Positions 20,587 to 32,267 of a stretch of 64,000 nt of DNA are shown piece after piece. This DNA comes from Parastagonospora avenae f. sp. tritici 18332-5 (taxonomy: Eukaryota; Ascomycota; Dothideomycetes; Pleosporales; Phaeosphaeriaceae). The stretch's first letter is position 1. Every line of letters begins with the position of its first letter. The stretch covers positions 186,001 through 250,000 of the forward strand of contig JAFJTR010000007.1 in assembly GCA_022559985.1 (NCBI GenBank), read 5' to 3'. The translations under genes were made by a program, and so were the position numbers. The notes under the pieces are model-generated. The model made no database searches and had not been told where the DNA came from. It was given only the letters and a program-made list of their open reading frames with translations.

Positions 20587-22421
20587 ATGGGCTCAATTGG
20601 TCTCTCGTCGGCCACGTGCGCGCTCGTAGGTGTTGTTTCAGCCTTGGCGTACTTCATCTGGAGAATGTATGAGGAGCGACGCTTCTACAATGACATGGTC
20701 AGTGGAACGTTCCCGCGGATTTCTGGATCTTTACAAGCCGCACGGTTGATGCTAACACCGAACCAAAGCCGAAACCGCCACACCATTGGTTTTGGGGGCA
20801 TCTCAAGCTCATGGGGGAGATCATGGCAGAGCTCCCGCCTGACGTTCATCACCAGTCCGTCGTAACCACGATGGCCAAGAAGTACAACTTACCGGGTATC
20901 TTCTATTTGGATTTATGGCCAGCCAGTCCAGGTCAAGTTATCGTAATTGACCCAGACGTTGCACAGTACATGACTGTCACGAAGAACTATCCCAAACACG
21001 AGGCCGAACAATGGTTCTGTATGGTGGCCGCGAAACATAGCCAAACTCAATCTGACACTTTACCAGTGGATCCACTAATCGGCAAAGGCAACATCGTTAC
21101 GGTGGAAGGCCCGCAATGGAAATATCTTCATAAGATGCTTTCGCCGGCCTTCTCCATCCAACATATAAGCAACATGCGCCCTGCGGTGAGTACACAAACC
21201 TGTATTGTTTTGCAGCTAGCTAAAGGGAGAGCAGATTGCTGAAGAGATCATGGAGTTCCGGTCCATGATCGACAAGCTGGCTGATACGGGAGAAAAGTTT
21301 TGTCTCGAGGAACTGACGCAACGCACGACATTCGATGTCATTGGCAAAGCGACTTTCGGTCACTCACTGAACGCAAAGAGCCAAGGAAGTGCAGCTTTAG
21401 AGCATTGGGAAGGTATGTGCCGCGCTTTTGCAAAGACACGCGAATCGTACAACTTCATCAGCAACTTCTTCAGACTGCGAACCGTCAAGACTGAAGCTAA
21501 GAAATTGAATGCGATATTGGCGGAGATGATCAAGAAGAGATTCGACTCAGTGGTACAAGAGAAGACAGATCTTAGCGGTAAGAAAGGGCTCAGTATCATG
21601 GATCTTGTTCTACGAGATTTTGTTGAAGAGAGTCGTCAAGTAGGCCGAGAAGTTCTTGATCCCGCCTTTCTCAAGAACGCGATGACCCAAATAAAGACCC
21701 TGTTGGCAGCGGGATCAGGGACTACTTCAAACACCATCTGCTACTCGATGATGATGTGAGTTCAGAAAAGTCCAGATCCCCAAAACGGTCCGCAGACTAA
21801 CTATTGAGGCTCTCCGTGCATCCCGAGGTTGTCCAGAAGTTACGCGAAGAGCATGATGCGGTCTTCGGAAGAGGCGTTGACGCGACGTACAAGATGCTAC
21901 AAGCCGATCCTTACAGACTGAATCAACTGGAATACACCACCAACGTAATTAAGGAAGTTCTGCGTCTCTACCCTATCGGCAATACTGCACGAGCAGGTCA
22001 TCCGACAGAGAAATTTCTTGCCTTCCAGGGCCAGAACTATTCGACCGAAGGAAAGATGGTGTTGCCTGTGCATATGACTATGCATATGAACAACGAACTC
22101 TTTCCAAACGCGACCAAGTTCGACCCAGATCGCTTTGCGCGGGAAGACTTCCCGCGGACTGCGTGGCGCCCATTCGAGCGAGGCCCACGTGGATGCCTAG
22201 GCAGCCCTCTTGCGATGGACGAGTTGAAGATCGCGTTGCTTTTGACAGTCAGAGACTTCGACTTCACGTGTGCGGATCTACAGCCAAACAAGACGCCCAG
22301 GGTGGGATGGACAGATTGGGATCTGACATTTGGGGACCGCGCATTTCAAACCTTTGTTTTCGAGGCGCGTCCGCGCGATGGCATGCCGATGACTGTGAAG
22401 AGGTCAAATTGGGCTTCATAG
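20587..22421 (+). CDS. Cytochrome P450 monooxygenase
   Basis: Haem-thiolate oxygenase, ER-anchored. Exon 1 starts at 20587 with MGSIGLSSATCALVGVVSAL, a single N-terminal membrane segment. The spliced protein carries PKPPHHWFWGHLKLMGE, the I-helix AGSGTTSNTI, the K-helix ExxR in KEVLRLYP, and the haem loop FERGPRGCLG with the cysteine ligand. Introns follow exon 1 (20698), inside the B region (about 21020-21067), after MRPA (21185) and within MMML (about 21757). The 48-nt second intron has no stop and is a multiple of three, so retention would stay in frame. The family cannot be assigned confidently. It ends the clustered block and could hydroxylate an aromatic or alkyl entry substrate. Confidence 0.9.
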
Positions 22422-23094
22422 ACAGTTTTGGAGGGTCGTTGAGTAGATGTGAGTCTACAAGGTGCAACATCTGGTAGCGAGCTAGACGCGCGCCCAAATG
22501 TAGCGCATGGTAATGCTCATGCATGTCGTTACTTACAGCGCCGATCAAATCGCTGGCAAAGTCCCTGCTAATTCAATGTCAACCCGTAGAATGCAATTCC
22601 TCTCGGTCGAACCCTTCCCTTCCGTAGAGATCCGACATGTTGTCTTCACCGGGCCTTCGAGTTATTCCCATCCAGACATGGGTGGATGAAAGTTTAACGT
22701 TGCGACCCTTGCCGATCTTTGCATTCTGCCTAAACTTGCATCCAGTCAATTTACACGATATTCACCTAGTGCCGACCCCTCAACTGAGGAGTTTCCGCAT
22801 GAGGCTCTTGTATCCTTGGCTTTATTGATAGTCGCTAACAAGCATTTTGTGTGACGCCCCGGTTTTTCTTCCCGAGCTGCAGGATGTGCGAATGATCTTG
22901 GGCCGCGGATTCGATTTTGCCGTTGTTACGCCGTCTTACTGCATCTTCATGACGTAGACGCGTCGTGAGGAGAAGCATGACAAACCTTTCAGCGGCATGG
23001 GGAAGGTTGAGAACACGGCTATTGTGTGAGTATAAGACGGAAGTGGAGTAAGTAACTGTTCACTTCGTCGCGCTCCTCGATAAAGAGAAACACG
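22422..23094. other. Intergenic region upstream of the xylosidase
   Basis: About 670 bp holding the P450 3' end and the xylosidase promoter. Only short ORFs without domains are present. No repeat noticed. Confidence 0.55.
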
Positions 23095-25720
23095 ATGCCG
23101 ACGTCTTCTCGTTACCTCGCGGCTCTGTCATTGGTCACCGGGGGAGCTCATGCTCTGTTTCCGGACTGCACAAATGGTCCGCTGAAGAACGCGACGATTT
23201 GCAACAAGTCAGCAAGTACGTCGAACCGAGCAAAATACGATTTTTGGTGCAATACTGAACAGCGCTAGCACCACTTGAAAGAGCGAAGTCGCTTGTTGCG
23301 CTATACACTCTCGAAGAGAAGATCAATGCCACCACATCTGGCTCGCAAGGCGTGGAGCGACTTGGCATACCTCCATACCAATGGTGGAATGAAGGATTGC
23401 ACGGTAAGTAGACAGCAGTGCGAAGTCGAGATAGTGTTTTTTGAACAGTTTCCAGGTATTGCTGGGCCATACACGAATTTTAGCAAACAGACAGGTACAG
23501 AGTACAGCTACAGCACAAGTTTCCCTCAGCCAATCTTGATGGGAGCGGCTTTCGACGACGAACTCATCACCAAGGTGGCAACGGTGATTTCTATGGAAGC
23601 AAGAGCATTCAACAATGCCAACCGGTGTGTAGCGTCACATGTTGTGTGGCAAGCCCTACTGACCTCAAGCTAGCACCGGACTGGACTTCTGGACTCCTAA
23701 CATCAACCCATTCCGAGACCCACGCTGGGGGCGTGGCCAGGAGACGCCCGGAGAAGATCCATACCACCTGTCGTCGTATGTTGCGGCTTTGATCAAAGGT
23801 CTGCAAGGAGACGACAGCGATCCTTACAGGCGCGTGATTGCTACCTGCAAGCACTACGCTGGCTACGACATTGAGTCTTGGAATGGTAACTTGAGGTTAG
23901 CTGCGCAACTGTAGGAAGCCCGGATATGCATTGACGATACAATTCTAGATACCAGTTCGATGCGCAGATATCCCAGCAGGACATGGTCGAATATTTTCTT
24001 CCTCCTTTCGAGAGCTGTGTGCGCAGCAACGTAGGAGCGTTCATGTGCTCATACAATAGCGTGAACGGTGTGCCTTCGTAAGTAACACAGGTAGAAATCT
24101 GGTGGCACGGATGCTAACATTTGTCTGTCCAGTTGTGCCGACCCCTACTTGTTGCAAACTATTCTCCGAGATCACTGGGGCTTCAACCAGACTGAGCAGT
24201 GGGTTACATCTGATTGCGATGCTATCCAAAACGTTTACTTGCCTCACGAATGGTCAGCGTCACGCGAGGGAGCTGCAGCAGACTCACTGAATGCCGGAAC
24301 GGACATAGACTGTGGGACGTACCTCCAATCTCACCTACCAGGTGCATTCTCACAAGGACTTACCAACGAGACTGTTCTTGATCAAGCGCTAGTCCGACAA
24401 TACGCTTCCCTAGTGCGTGTGGGCTGGTTTGACTCAGCGACCGATCAACCATACCGCCAGCTTGGCTGGAACGCAGTTGCGACGAATGCTTCTCAGCAAC
24501 TTGCACGTCAGGCTGCAACCGAGGGAATCGTGCTACTGAAGAACGAGGGCATTCTACCAATCAACATCGACTCATCAATGAAGATTGGACTGTTTGGAGA
24601 ATGGGCGAATGCCACGACCCAACTTCTCGGGAACTATGCTGGCGTGAGCACTTACTTGCACTCTCCACTTTACGCATTGAAGCAGATCAACGTCACGATA
24701 AACTATGCTGGAGGTCTTCCTGGAGGCCAAGGAGACCCAACAACGGAACGATGGCTCAACCTGAAGCCCGCCATTGACAGCAGTGATGTTTTGATCTACA
24801 TCGGTGGCATCGACAACGGCGTTGAAGAGGAGGGCATGGATCGAAACTCCTTGCAGTGGACTGGTGCGCAGCTTGATGTGGTTGGACAGCTCGCAGACAC
24901 CGGGAAACCGACAATTGTTGTCGTTATGGGTGGCGGTCAACTTGACTCGTCTCCGATCAAGAACAATCCCAATGTGTCTGCAATCTTGTGGGGTGGATAC
25001 CCCGGTCAGGATGGTGGTTCAGCCATCGTTGACATCTTGACCGGCAAAGCAGCACCAGCTGGCCGTCTCCCACAAACCCAATACCCGTCAAACTTCATCA
25101 GCCAAGTCGCCATGACCGACATGTCGCTTCGTCCCAGTGACAATAACCCTGGTCGCACGTATAAGTGGTACAATGGCTCTGCGATTTACGAGTTCGGGCA
25201 CGGTTTACACTACACGAACTTCACTGCCGAGATCACTTCTGGATTGCAGACTAGCTATGCGATCTCAGATCTAACGTCGAACTGCAAATCTGCCTGGTTG
25301 GACCAATGCCCCTTTGCGTCTGTTCAGGTCAGCGTCCAGAACACCGGCAGCGTAACATCCGACTATGTCACTCTTGGCTACATCGCTGGCGAACACGGTC
25401 CAGCGCCTCATCCCAAGAAGTCTCTCGTGAACTATCAGCGTCTTCACAGCATCGCCGGTGGATCTTCAGGCACAGTAACGCTCAACCTGACGCTCGCCTC
25501 GCTGGCGCGTGTTGATGAGATGGGCAACAAAGTACTGTACCCAGGAGACTACAGTCTGCTTATAGACAACGATCCATTGACTAGTTACAAATTTACCTTG
25601 ACAGGAGGTAGTGGAACTGTGCTGGAGGAGTGGCCTCAGCCACCACCGGTGAGAGAGCATAAGAGTTCTGGTTACTATGTTGGTGGATATGGCAGTTACC
25701 AGGCGCCGGTGGACGCTTAA
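23095..25720 (+). CDS. Secreted GH3 beta-xylosidase
   Basis: Glycoside hydrolase family 3, releasing xylose from xylo-oligosaccharides outside the cell. The start gives MPTSSRYLAALSLVTGGAHA, a signal peptide. About six exons splice in frame: LERAKSLVALYTLEEKI, PPYQWWNEGLHG, DPRWGRGQETPGEDP and CKHYAGYD mark the N-terminal TIM-barrel. The nucleophile Asp is in VTSDCDAIQNV. The second GH3 domain and the fibronectin III-like C-terminal domain (YEFGHGLHYTNF to the end) are present in the large last exon (about 24133-25720). WWNEGLHG and SDCDAIQ are typical of xylosidases rather than glucosidases. Many NxS/T sites fit secretion. The gene looks intact, unlike its downstream neighbours. Confidence 0.93.
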
Positions 25721-25950
25721 ATTTACTTTTGAGATCTCTACATAGAACAATTGAGCATCTCCACTTTGCTTGGATCTCGGTTTCACCGTCTTTCACACAA
25801 AGTCGTGACTTTTATTCACCTTCACTTCACCATTTGTCCGGTGCACGGGCCGCGCTTGACCGCGCCCTCTCACGTTAGATTTTTTCGTAGCTTCCAACCT
25901 TCCCTTTCTCTTTTGCACCACATACAATTCATATTTACAAAGTCGACAAT

Positions 25951-27147
25951 ATGGCAACGCCAGTCCCGCTGGGGTTGTGCGATGAATGCGAGAACCCGGG
26001 CGTGCAGCTGTGCGGAGGCTGTCGTTCCAGCCGCTACTGCTCGATGGCATGCCAGAGGCTCAGCTGGCGCACCTACAAACATCTTTTCAAGACTTTCGGC
26101 AACTTCCCAAATCAGCATCGCCCTCCTACCGCTGACCCTAGCGAGAGTTATAGTCGTGCGATCCTCTTCGATCCCACTAAGGCACACCCTGAGATCGTCT
26201 GGCTCGGCTCCTTTCTGACTATCTGGAATTAACTCAGCTCGGACTACTCTTCGGTAAAACATGCTTTGGCGGATAGCACACAATCAAAACTAAAGAACGA
26301 CACCATCTGTGACACCTCTAAGTGGTTCGTGCGGAACGAAGTGTTAGATCGCCAACTCGACCACACCATCTTTGTGCGCTATCTCGATAGCTTTCTCTAC
26401 GATGGTTCAGAGTTCAACAAAGCTGCGGCCAATACTAGCGATAGGACTTCACAGTACCTACACAAGTGGTGTGGGCCTATCCTTATGTGTGGAACAGATC
26501 GAATGTTTCGATCTGACCAGGACCCGGTCGCTGGCAGGGATCTTGTACCTTGAGGCCTACGTCATGTCGCAGACTTCTTCAACGGTTATCTGTATAAAGA
26601 CCTTCAAGACCTGAACAAACATTGTTTACGAGAAGAGTTCAAGAAGAAGCACGTGGCTCGCAAGACTGCGCTCCAGACGGAAGAAGTCGCAGCCGTTCGC
26701 ATCAATTGCGACGGAGATATCAAGATCGACAAGCGTCCGCGATATGAAGCTTGCAAGATACCGTTCACACACCCCATCTTCGAGCAAGCAGCCACCGATA
26801 TATCTAAGCGCATAGATCTACCTATCTCAGTTCGCCGCATCCCTGGTAGTGCCAACATGTGGGCAAAGCGGAATGACCATTCTCTCCCGAGTTTTCCATG
26901 GTGCAACCAGCCAGCCAAGTTACTTCACATCGGCTGCCAACCCGAGCGCGAGAACAACTTTCCAACTTACGCCTGGGTTCTTGCGCCTATGCTATGGCAG
27001 GAAAATGCCGGCAGTGTCGTGGTCGTCCGTCAAGACAAGAAACCACTGCGGTGGGAGAGCTCCTACGGCAAGGAATATGTTCTCAACGAAATCACGAAAG
27101 AGAAGTTCAAAGTCTACTTCGAAGACTTCGAGATGAGCCAGGCCTAG
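25951..27147 (+). pseudogene. MYND-type zinc-finger protein, disrupted by two in-frame stops
   Basis: One reading frame from 25951 to 27147 (399 codons) is interrupted by TAA at 26230-26232 and TGA at 26551-26553, with continuous protein-like sequence before, between and after. The N-terminal MYND finger keeps CDEC, CGGC, YC and AC but lacks the last two ligands: WRTYKHLFKTF has Tyr and Phe where His and Cys are expected. I tried introns across both stops and found none that was long enough and in frame. MYND proteins are usually protein-interaction factors. The region after 26653 (MARKTALQTEE) is an uninterrupted 164-codon ORF. I consider the gene decayed; a sequencing error would have to have hit twice. 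Confidence 0.7.
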
Positions 27148-28492
27148 ACCAGCTGCTTGTCAGACTGCATCCTCCCATGCCTGATGGACAAACTTTTGCG
27201 ATGCTGAAATGTAAGTTGACTTGTACCCCACTGTGTTCTTCGAGACTAAACTTATCAGTGGCAACGACGATACCTGGTATGGTCAAATTGATGAAGACTT
27301 CTATGTGATGGAAAGTTCTGGGCGATGTGGTCTTCGCCTTCCAAAGACTCTTGAATGTAGTCCGGATGGAAAATTCGTAGCTACTCGGCTTTCCCGTGAT
27401 AGGCTTCTCATGCGTAGCCCTTCTGCGTACAGTGGAGATCAGTACTACGCGATAAACGATGAGCAATCTTAAATTACATTTACATGTAGCTTATAGTGAC
27501 GAAGTGAGGTGCTTATTCTGAACGAGTTCAGGGTTTTTGTTTAGCTTACGAGCAAATTCACCGCTCCTTTCGTGACAATAGCTATTATGCGAATAGTGCC
27601 CGTTTTGAGGATTTCCTCTATTAAGCATGATCGACCAGGGCTCTTTCATACCGGTATCAATAGAACAAATGCCATCCGATTTGATAATAGAGTGATGTAA
27701 ATGCGCCTATGTCCAGCCGCTTGAGCAGTCCACAGTCGTTCTTGCGCCGGCAGGGCCATACTGGATTGCAGGTGGATGAAAGGTGATGGCGCTGTTTGAA
27801 AGTGTTACAGCAGAAAGGTGCGCTGCAAGGCTGTTGGTAAGCCATCGGCTAAATAGCAGACTGGACACTGTCCAATGCACAATGACCCCGCTGTGTTAGT
27901 CAGAAAAGTGCAAGCATGGATCATCTCTGTGTCCCACGAAACTTGATTGATCTATCATGCCGACTTTGTGTGTCGAGGGTGTGTTAGAAAGTTGGTCCAG
28001 TCGAACACAGCTAAGAGAGAAGCTGTGGGCGCGAAAACAATATATGGCCCTGAACTTTCTCATCTTGCTTCGAATAGCGCGGTAAAGGCTTCGGTAATTT
28101 CACATTGGTTAGCAGGGAAGATTCTATCATGTTCGTGGTTGTCAGATCTGTTTTCCTGTGTCAAGCAAGCAGTGAAACCCGACGCTCGGCCGAGCTCAGC
28201 CCCGGCCGATCTCCCAGAGCACAAACATCTACACAGAGCCTCTTGACACGAGACTGACCGGAGCGACTTCGTGCAGGTCGCTTTACTCATCTTTGTGCAC
28301 ATGTCCTCATGTCGGTGTCTGGTTTTGTAGGATATTCGTCAGAGGCGAAAAGCCTGGGAAGTCATTGGCTTGACATTGACATCATGAAGCTGAAAATGTC
28401 TCGAAGCTCACGTACATGAACTCAGGCCTTCGCCGCTTTCTCATGGCCACAGAGTTTTCCATCTAGTATCAGAACAGAACAAGTCCAACGCG
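27148..28492. other. Gene-poor stretch between two decayed genes
   Basis: About 1.35 kb. An ORF at 27221-27472 (83 codons) has no domain and no support beyond being open. No recognisable transposon, repeat or RNA gene was seen. Confidence 0.5.
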
Positions 28493-30259
28493 ATGTCTCA
28501 AATCAAGATCGGAGACTACCTCTTCAAACGCCTCCATGAGCTCGGCATCCGAAGTGTGTTCGGAGTACCTGGAGGTGCGAACTCATTCTTGTACTTTTGA
28601 TACATCTACTGACACCATGCAGACTATAGACTAAAACTCCTCGACTTCGTTGAAGACAAAGAGCCGTCATGGAAAGGCAACCTGAACGAGCTTGTCGCAT
28701 CTTACGCCGCGGATGTATACGCACGAGTCAACGGTGTCGCCGCCTTCATCACCACATTTGGGCCTGGAGAACTATCTGCTTATTGTGGTATGGCTGGTCA
28801 GTAGGCTGAGTCTGTTCCGGTCGTGCATATCGTTGGATATCCGACTGTCAATGCTGTGCGGAGCAAGGCTATCATGCATCATTCGCTTGGGAATGGGGAA
28901 TTTGGGTAAGGAACTTCAATAAAAGACAGAGTTCGCATTACTGACGAATTGCGGCATGTACCAGGAGATGGCGAAGCACATAACAGCTGCCACGACGGTC
29001 ATCGATCATGTCCCGTCTGCGGCTTCGGAGATCGATCGCGTATTGAATACTATGATGAAAGAGTCCAGACCTGTTTTCATCGGCTTGTTGGTGGACATGG
29101 CGTACGAGATGATTTCCGGGCGCCACTTGACATGCCAATTATGCGATCGCTCCCGCTCAACGACCCAGGTCTAGAGGCGAAAGTGATCTCTCAGATTCGT
29201 AGCGGGCTCGGGGATGCCAGAAACCCAATTCTCATCCTTGATGGAGATGAGTCTCCCATATGCATCTCTTGCGGGAAAGGCTGACTTGTGAAGGCGCGGT
29301 CCGACACGGTGCCTTGCAGGAGGTCCATGAACTCATCGTGCAGGCAAATATCCCAGCCTTTACTACAGCCATGGGCAGAGGTAGCTTAAACGAGACAATT
29401 GCTCAATTTGACGGGGTTCACCAAGGGGCAGGAACACATCCTGGTGTAAAAGAAGCGCTTGAGCAAGCCGAATTCGTCTTATGGGTCGGAAACTATCCTG
29501 TGTGCTACGAGCATCACTTTTTTGCCTAGGATACTGACTTGCATAATCCAGTCCGATTTCAACACTAGCGAGTTCACCACTTGTGTGAACAAGAACGCCA
29601 CCCCGTCGCGATTGGGGAGGTGACATAATGAAATCAGTCAGTACACTGGAAAACCTTGGAAGGATGCGCTTACTGATTCTGCAGACCCTTCAAGCGCTGG
29701 TTGACAGGCAAGCCATCAAGGAAAGTGGCGCGAAATGGAAGAGGCCCGTCCTCGTCACTGATGAAGGTTCCATGCACTTGATGATTCAGGCGATTGGTGA
29801 TATACTGAGATTTGATCTCAAGCCTATCATGTAAGCATTGCACGATCTGATAGAGTTGAAGAAGACATACTAAGCACTCCGTTAGCTTTGTGCTCAACAA
29901 CGGCGGATACAATATCGAGCGCCTCATTCATGGAAAAACTGCTGCTTATAACGATGTCGCGGTGCTTGACTACTCCATGTTGGCAAAGATATTCGGACCT
30001 ACCTGTCCGTCAAAGTATCACGGTCCCATCAAGATGTGCGGGGATTTGGCCAACCTGCTTGAGTCGCCAGACTTTGGCCATGCTGGTTGCTTCGAGGTAC
30101 TTGTGTCTTCTTTTATTATCACCACATGCTGACGACATATCGTAGCTGGTCGAATTAGTTCTGCAGCCGCTGGATGCTCCCATGGCTGTCATCAAGACAG
30201 GTGCTGCTATCGATGAGTTCAACAAAGCCAAAGGCGGTAAGGCGATGTCAGGGGCTTGA
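28493..30259 (+). pseudogene. Pyruvate decarboxylase relic (TPP-dependent enzyme)
   Basis: Starts MSQIKIGDYLFKRLHELGIR, the family N-terminus, with an intact first intron (GVPGG to DYRLKLLDFVEDKEP). TTFGPGELSAYCGMAG is then followed by TAG at 28802-28804, where PDCs read SYS; ESVPVVHIVGYP continues in the same frame. Frames break again near 29117, 29270 and 29600. The segment holding most of the TPP/Mg binding core, between FTT and the DEGSMHL motif, is missing, and the canonical GDGS reads DEGS. The tail is well preserved (NNGGYNIERLIHGKTA, IKTGAAIDEFNKAKGG), ending at 30257-30259. It cannot make an active decarboxylase. Its many remaining splice sites suggest fairly recent loss. Confidence 0.85.
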
Positions 30260-30338
30260 GACGTTTTATGCAGCTGCTTGAGCAAGTCGAAATTTGGCTC
30301 TATTCGCTTCGTAATTGCGATATCGTAATGATCATAAT

Positions 30339-31702
30339 TTATGTATCGGTCTTCTTCATGCCTTTCGTGAACAGCGGACTTTGCTTTACCTTTTCCCAGT
30401 CGTGCAATAAGGTTGTGTTTGCAATGCCGTCCCTGACTTCAGTACCTCCTCTTCGAATCATCTCATCTTCGAAGGCCGTAATAGTCTCCTTCTGGTTCGC
30501 GCCTTGGCTGATCTTGACGAGAGCATCCCTCAATTGCCCAGCATCCGTCACTGAATGATTTAAACCCTGACCGCGCTGGTAAGTCATCGGATGGCAGCCG
30601 TCGCCAACCAAGGTGATTCTGCCGTCCTGGTTGTTCCACCTGTGACCTTCATGTCCTGGATCCCAAGCAGTCAATCCCATGTACCACACAGGTGCATCAT
30701 CTGGCGTCCATTCGTACGCGCTTCTCCATGGATCGCAGAAATTCTTAGCGAACTCTTTCTGCTGGGCAAGGCGCTCTGAATCGGCCCAGTTCTTCGTTTC
30801 CTCCTGTTCTTGCAGGCTACAGTGCCATGAGATATAGAAAAAGAAGGTCCACGAGGACGGATCATCGGCTACTGCTGCGTCCTGCACACCAAAGAAGGCA
30901 AAATTATTACGTGGGTGTGCGCTCGCAAGAAAGAGTGGGTGGAAGCTTCTCAGATACAGCGCTTGCTCTTTGGTGAACTTCCGTTGAACAAATGTCGCTA
31001 CATAAGGTAGTCGATCGATGGCGCCGAGTTCCGCTCCGAGAAGGAGTTGCCTAGTCGAAGAGCGAGCTCCGTCTGCTCCTACCAATAATGAACCACTCGC
31101 AGTCGTCCCGTCAGCGAAGTGTGCCGTGACAGCTTTGCCGTCCTCGGAGTATGTAATATCGACTAGGCGTTTGTTGTACTGGATGTCCATATCTTGCGAT
31201 AACATATCGCGCAACTTGCTTCGTCGCAATCTATAAAATGGTCCGAATGTAAAAGCAGCCATGGCTTCTCCAGTGTCGCCCTGAAGCCATTTCAGAGTGT
31301 CTAAATCTTTTGTTGGAACATGTGGGTCTACTTGGATGCTCTGAATCTTTGCCCAGCATTCGTCAGGCATAAGGCTCTTGAGCACTGGCGCTCCCCAGTG
31401 GAGGCCCATGTTCCAATCACGTTCGCCATGCCGCGAAGAATTCTTCTCGAAGACAATGCACGTCAGACCAGCCTATGGGAATGTTAGCTGGCGTGGCATA
31501 CGAAGCGGGACTTGGAACGGGCCGCAGTGGCGCCTATGCAGCCTATGCATTCGTCCTGTTGTGGTACTTGCCTTACGAAGACCCCGTGCAAGGGCGAGTC
31601 CAGTGCTACCTGTACATCGTGTGAGACGGGCGTCCGTGAAATATCATCGTTATTGGCTAGGTACGTACCGGACCCGATGATGAGGATGGGCAAGTCGCAC
31701 AT
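30339..31702 (-). CDS. FAD-dependent monooxygenase (salicylate hydroxylase-like)
   Basis: Flavoprotein hydroxylase of the UbiH/salicylate hydroxylase type. N-terminal exons give MCDLPILIIGSGSTGLALAR, whose GxGxxG binds FAD ADP; an ATG at 31756 could extend it. The last big exon (30339 to about 31472) has LLVGADGARSSTR (the DG motif) and GRITLVGDGCHPMTYQRGQG, the second FAD motif. Exon 2 ends AAG and is followed by GCAAGT, so the third exon is joined by a GC-AG intron (31473-31571, 99 nt). No signal peptide or membrane anchor is seen. The family usually hydroxylates aromatic acids or polyketide intermediates. It lies 8 kb from the catabolic block with a decayed PDC and an intact xylosidase between, so a link to that block is uncertain. 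Confidence 0.88.
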
Positions 31703-31756
31703 GCTGCCGCCACTTTTGTCGCCATCGGCTACCGTACCAGCAACCATTGTCCGCAC

Positions 31757-32267
31757 GCTATACTTCTACTGCAATTGCTGTCACGGTTTCGAGCTCGAAC
31801 CTGCAATTGTTAGACAAGGCGATCTGTCGTTCTCAGCACTCTCTCGACATGGCGTATGCACAACTTGAAGGCAGCTCTGCCGACGAATCTGCACCCCGCG
31901 TCTGATTCGCCCCGCGCAAGTCCAACGTTCGCTTACCCCTGACTGCTCCGAAGCCAAATAACGCACCACCACTCTCACGTGCATCGCTTCGCACGTCGGC
32001 TCAACTTTATATTAATACCCGCCAACGGGATAGATACGGAGAAAGCGCCGACTTGATGTGAGATGCAGACCCGCCCCCATTATCCGCGCGGCGCCATAGG
32101 ACCGATAGAATCTCTGGCTTCCGCGCCCACTCGACACAAAGGCGGTATAGAGTGTGTAGGTAATCGGCGACTCTGCCCTTCCATCGGGTCAGCCCAGGCA
32201 ATATGTACTTACTACCAGCCTGGGTCCAAGGCCATCGCGCTTATCGTCGTCCGCAAACAGCATAGCA
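31757..32267. other. Divergent promoter, FAD monooxygenase / methyltransferase
   Basis: About 510 bp between two divergent genes. No further gene is supported. An ATATTAATA stretch near 32010 may be a core promoter element. Confidence 0.4.

Noticed and set aside
25951..27147. Programmed stop-codon readthrough for the MYND gene
   Set aside because: Neither stop is followed by the CTA-type context of known readthrough, and the finger has also lost ligands, so decay is simpler.
27221..27472. 83-codon plus-strand ORF after the MYND relic
   Set aside because: No domain or homologue recognised and no clear promoter or splice signals.
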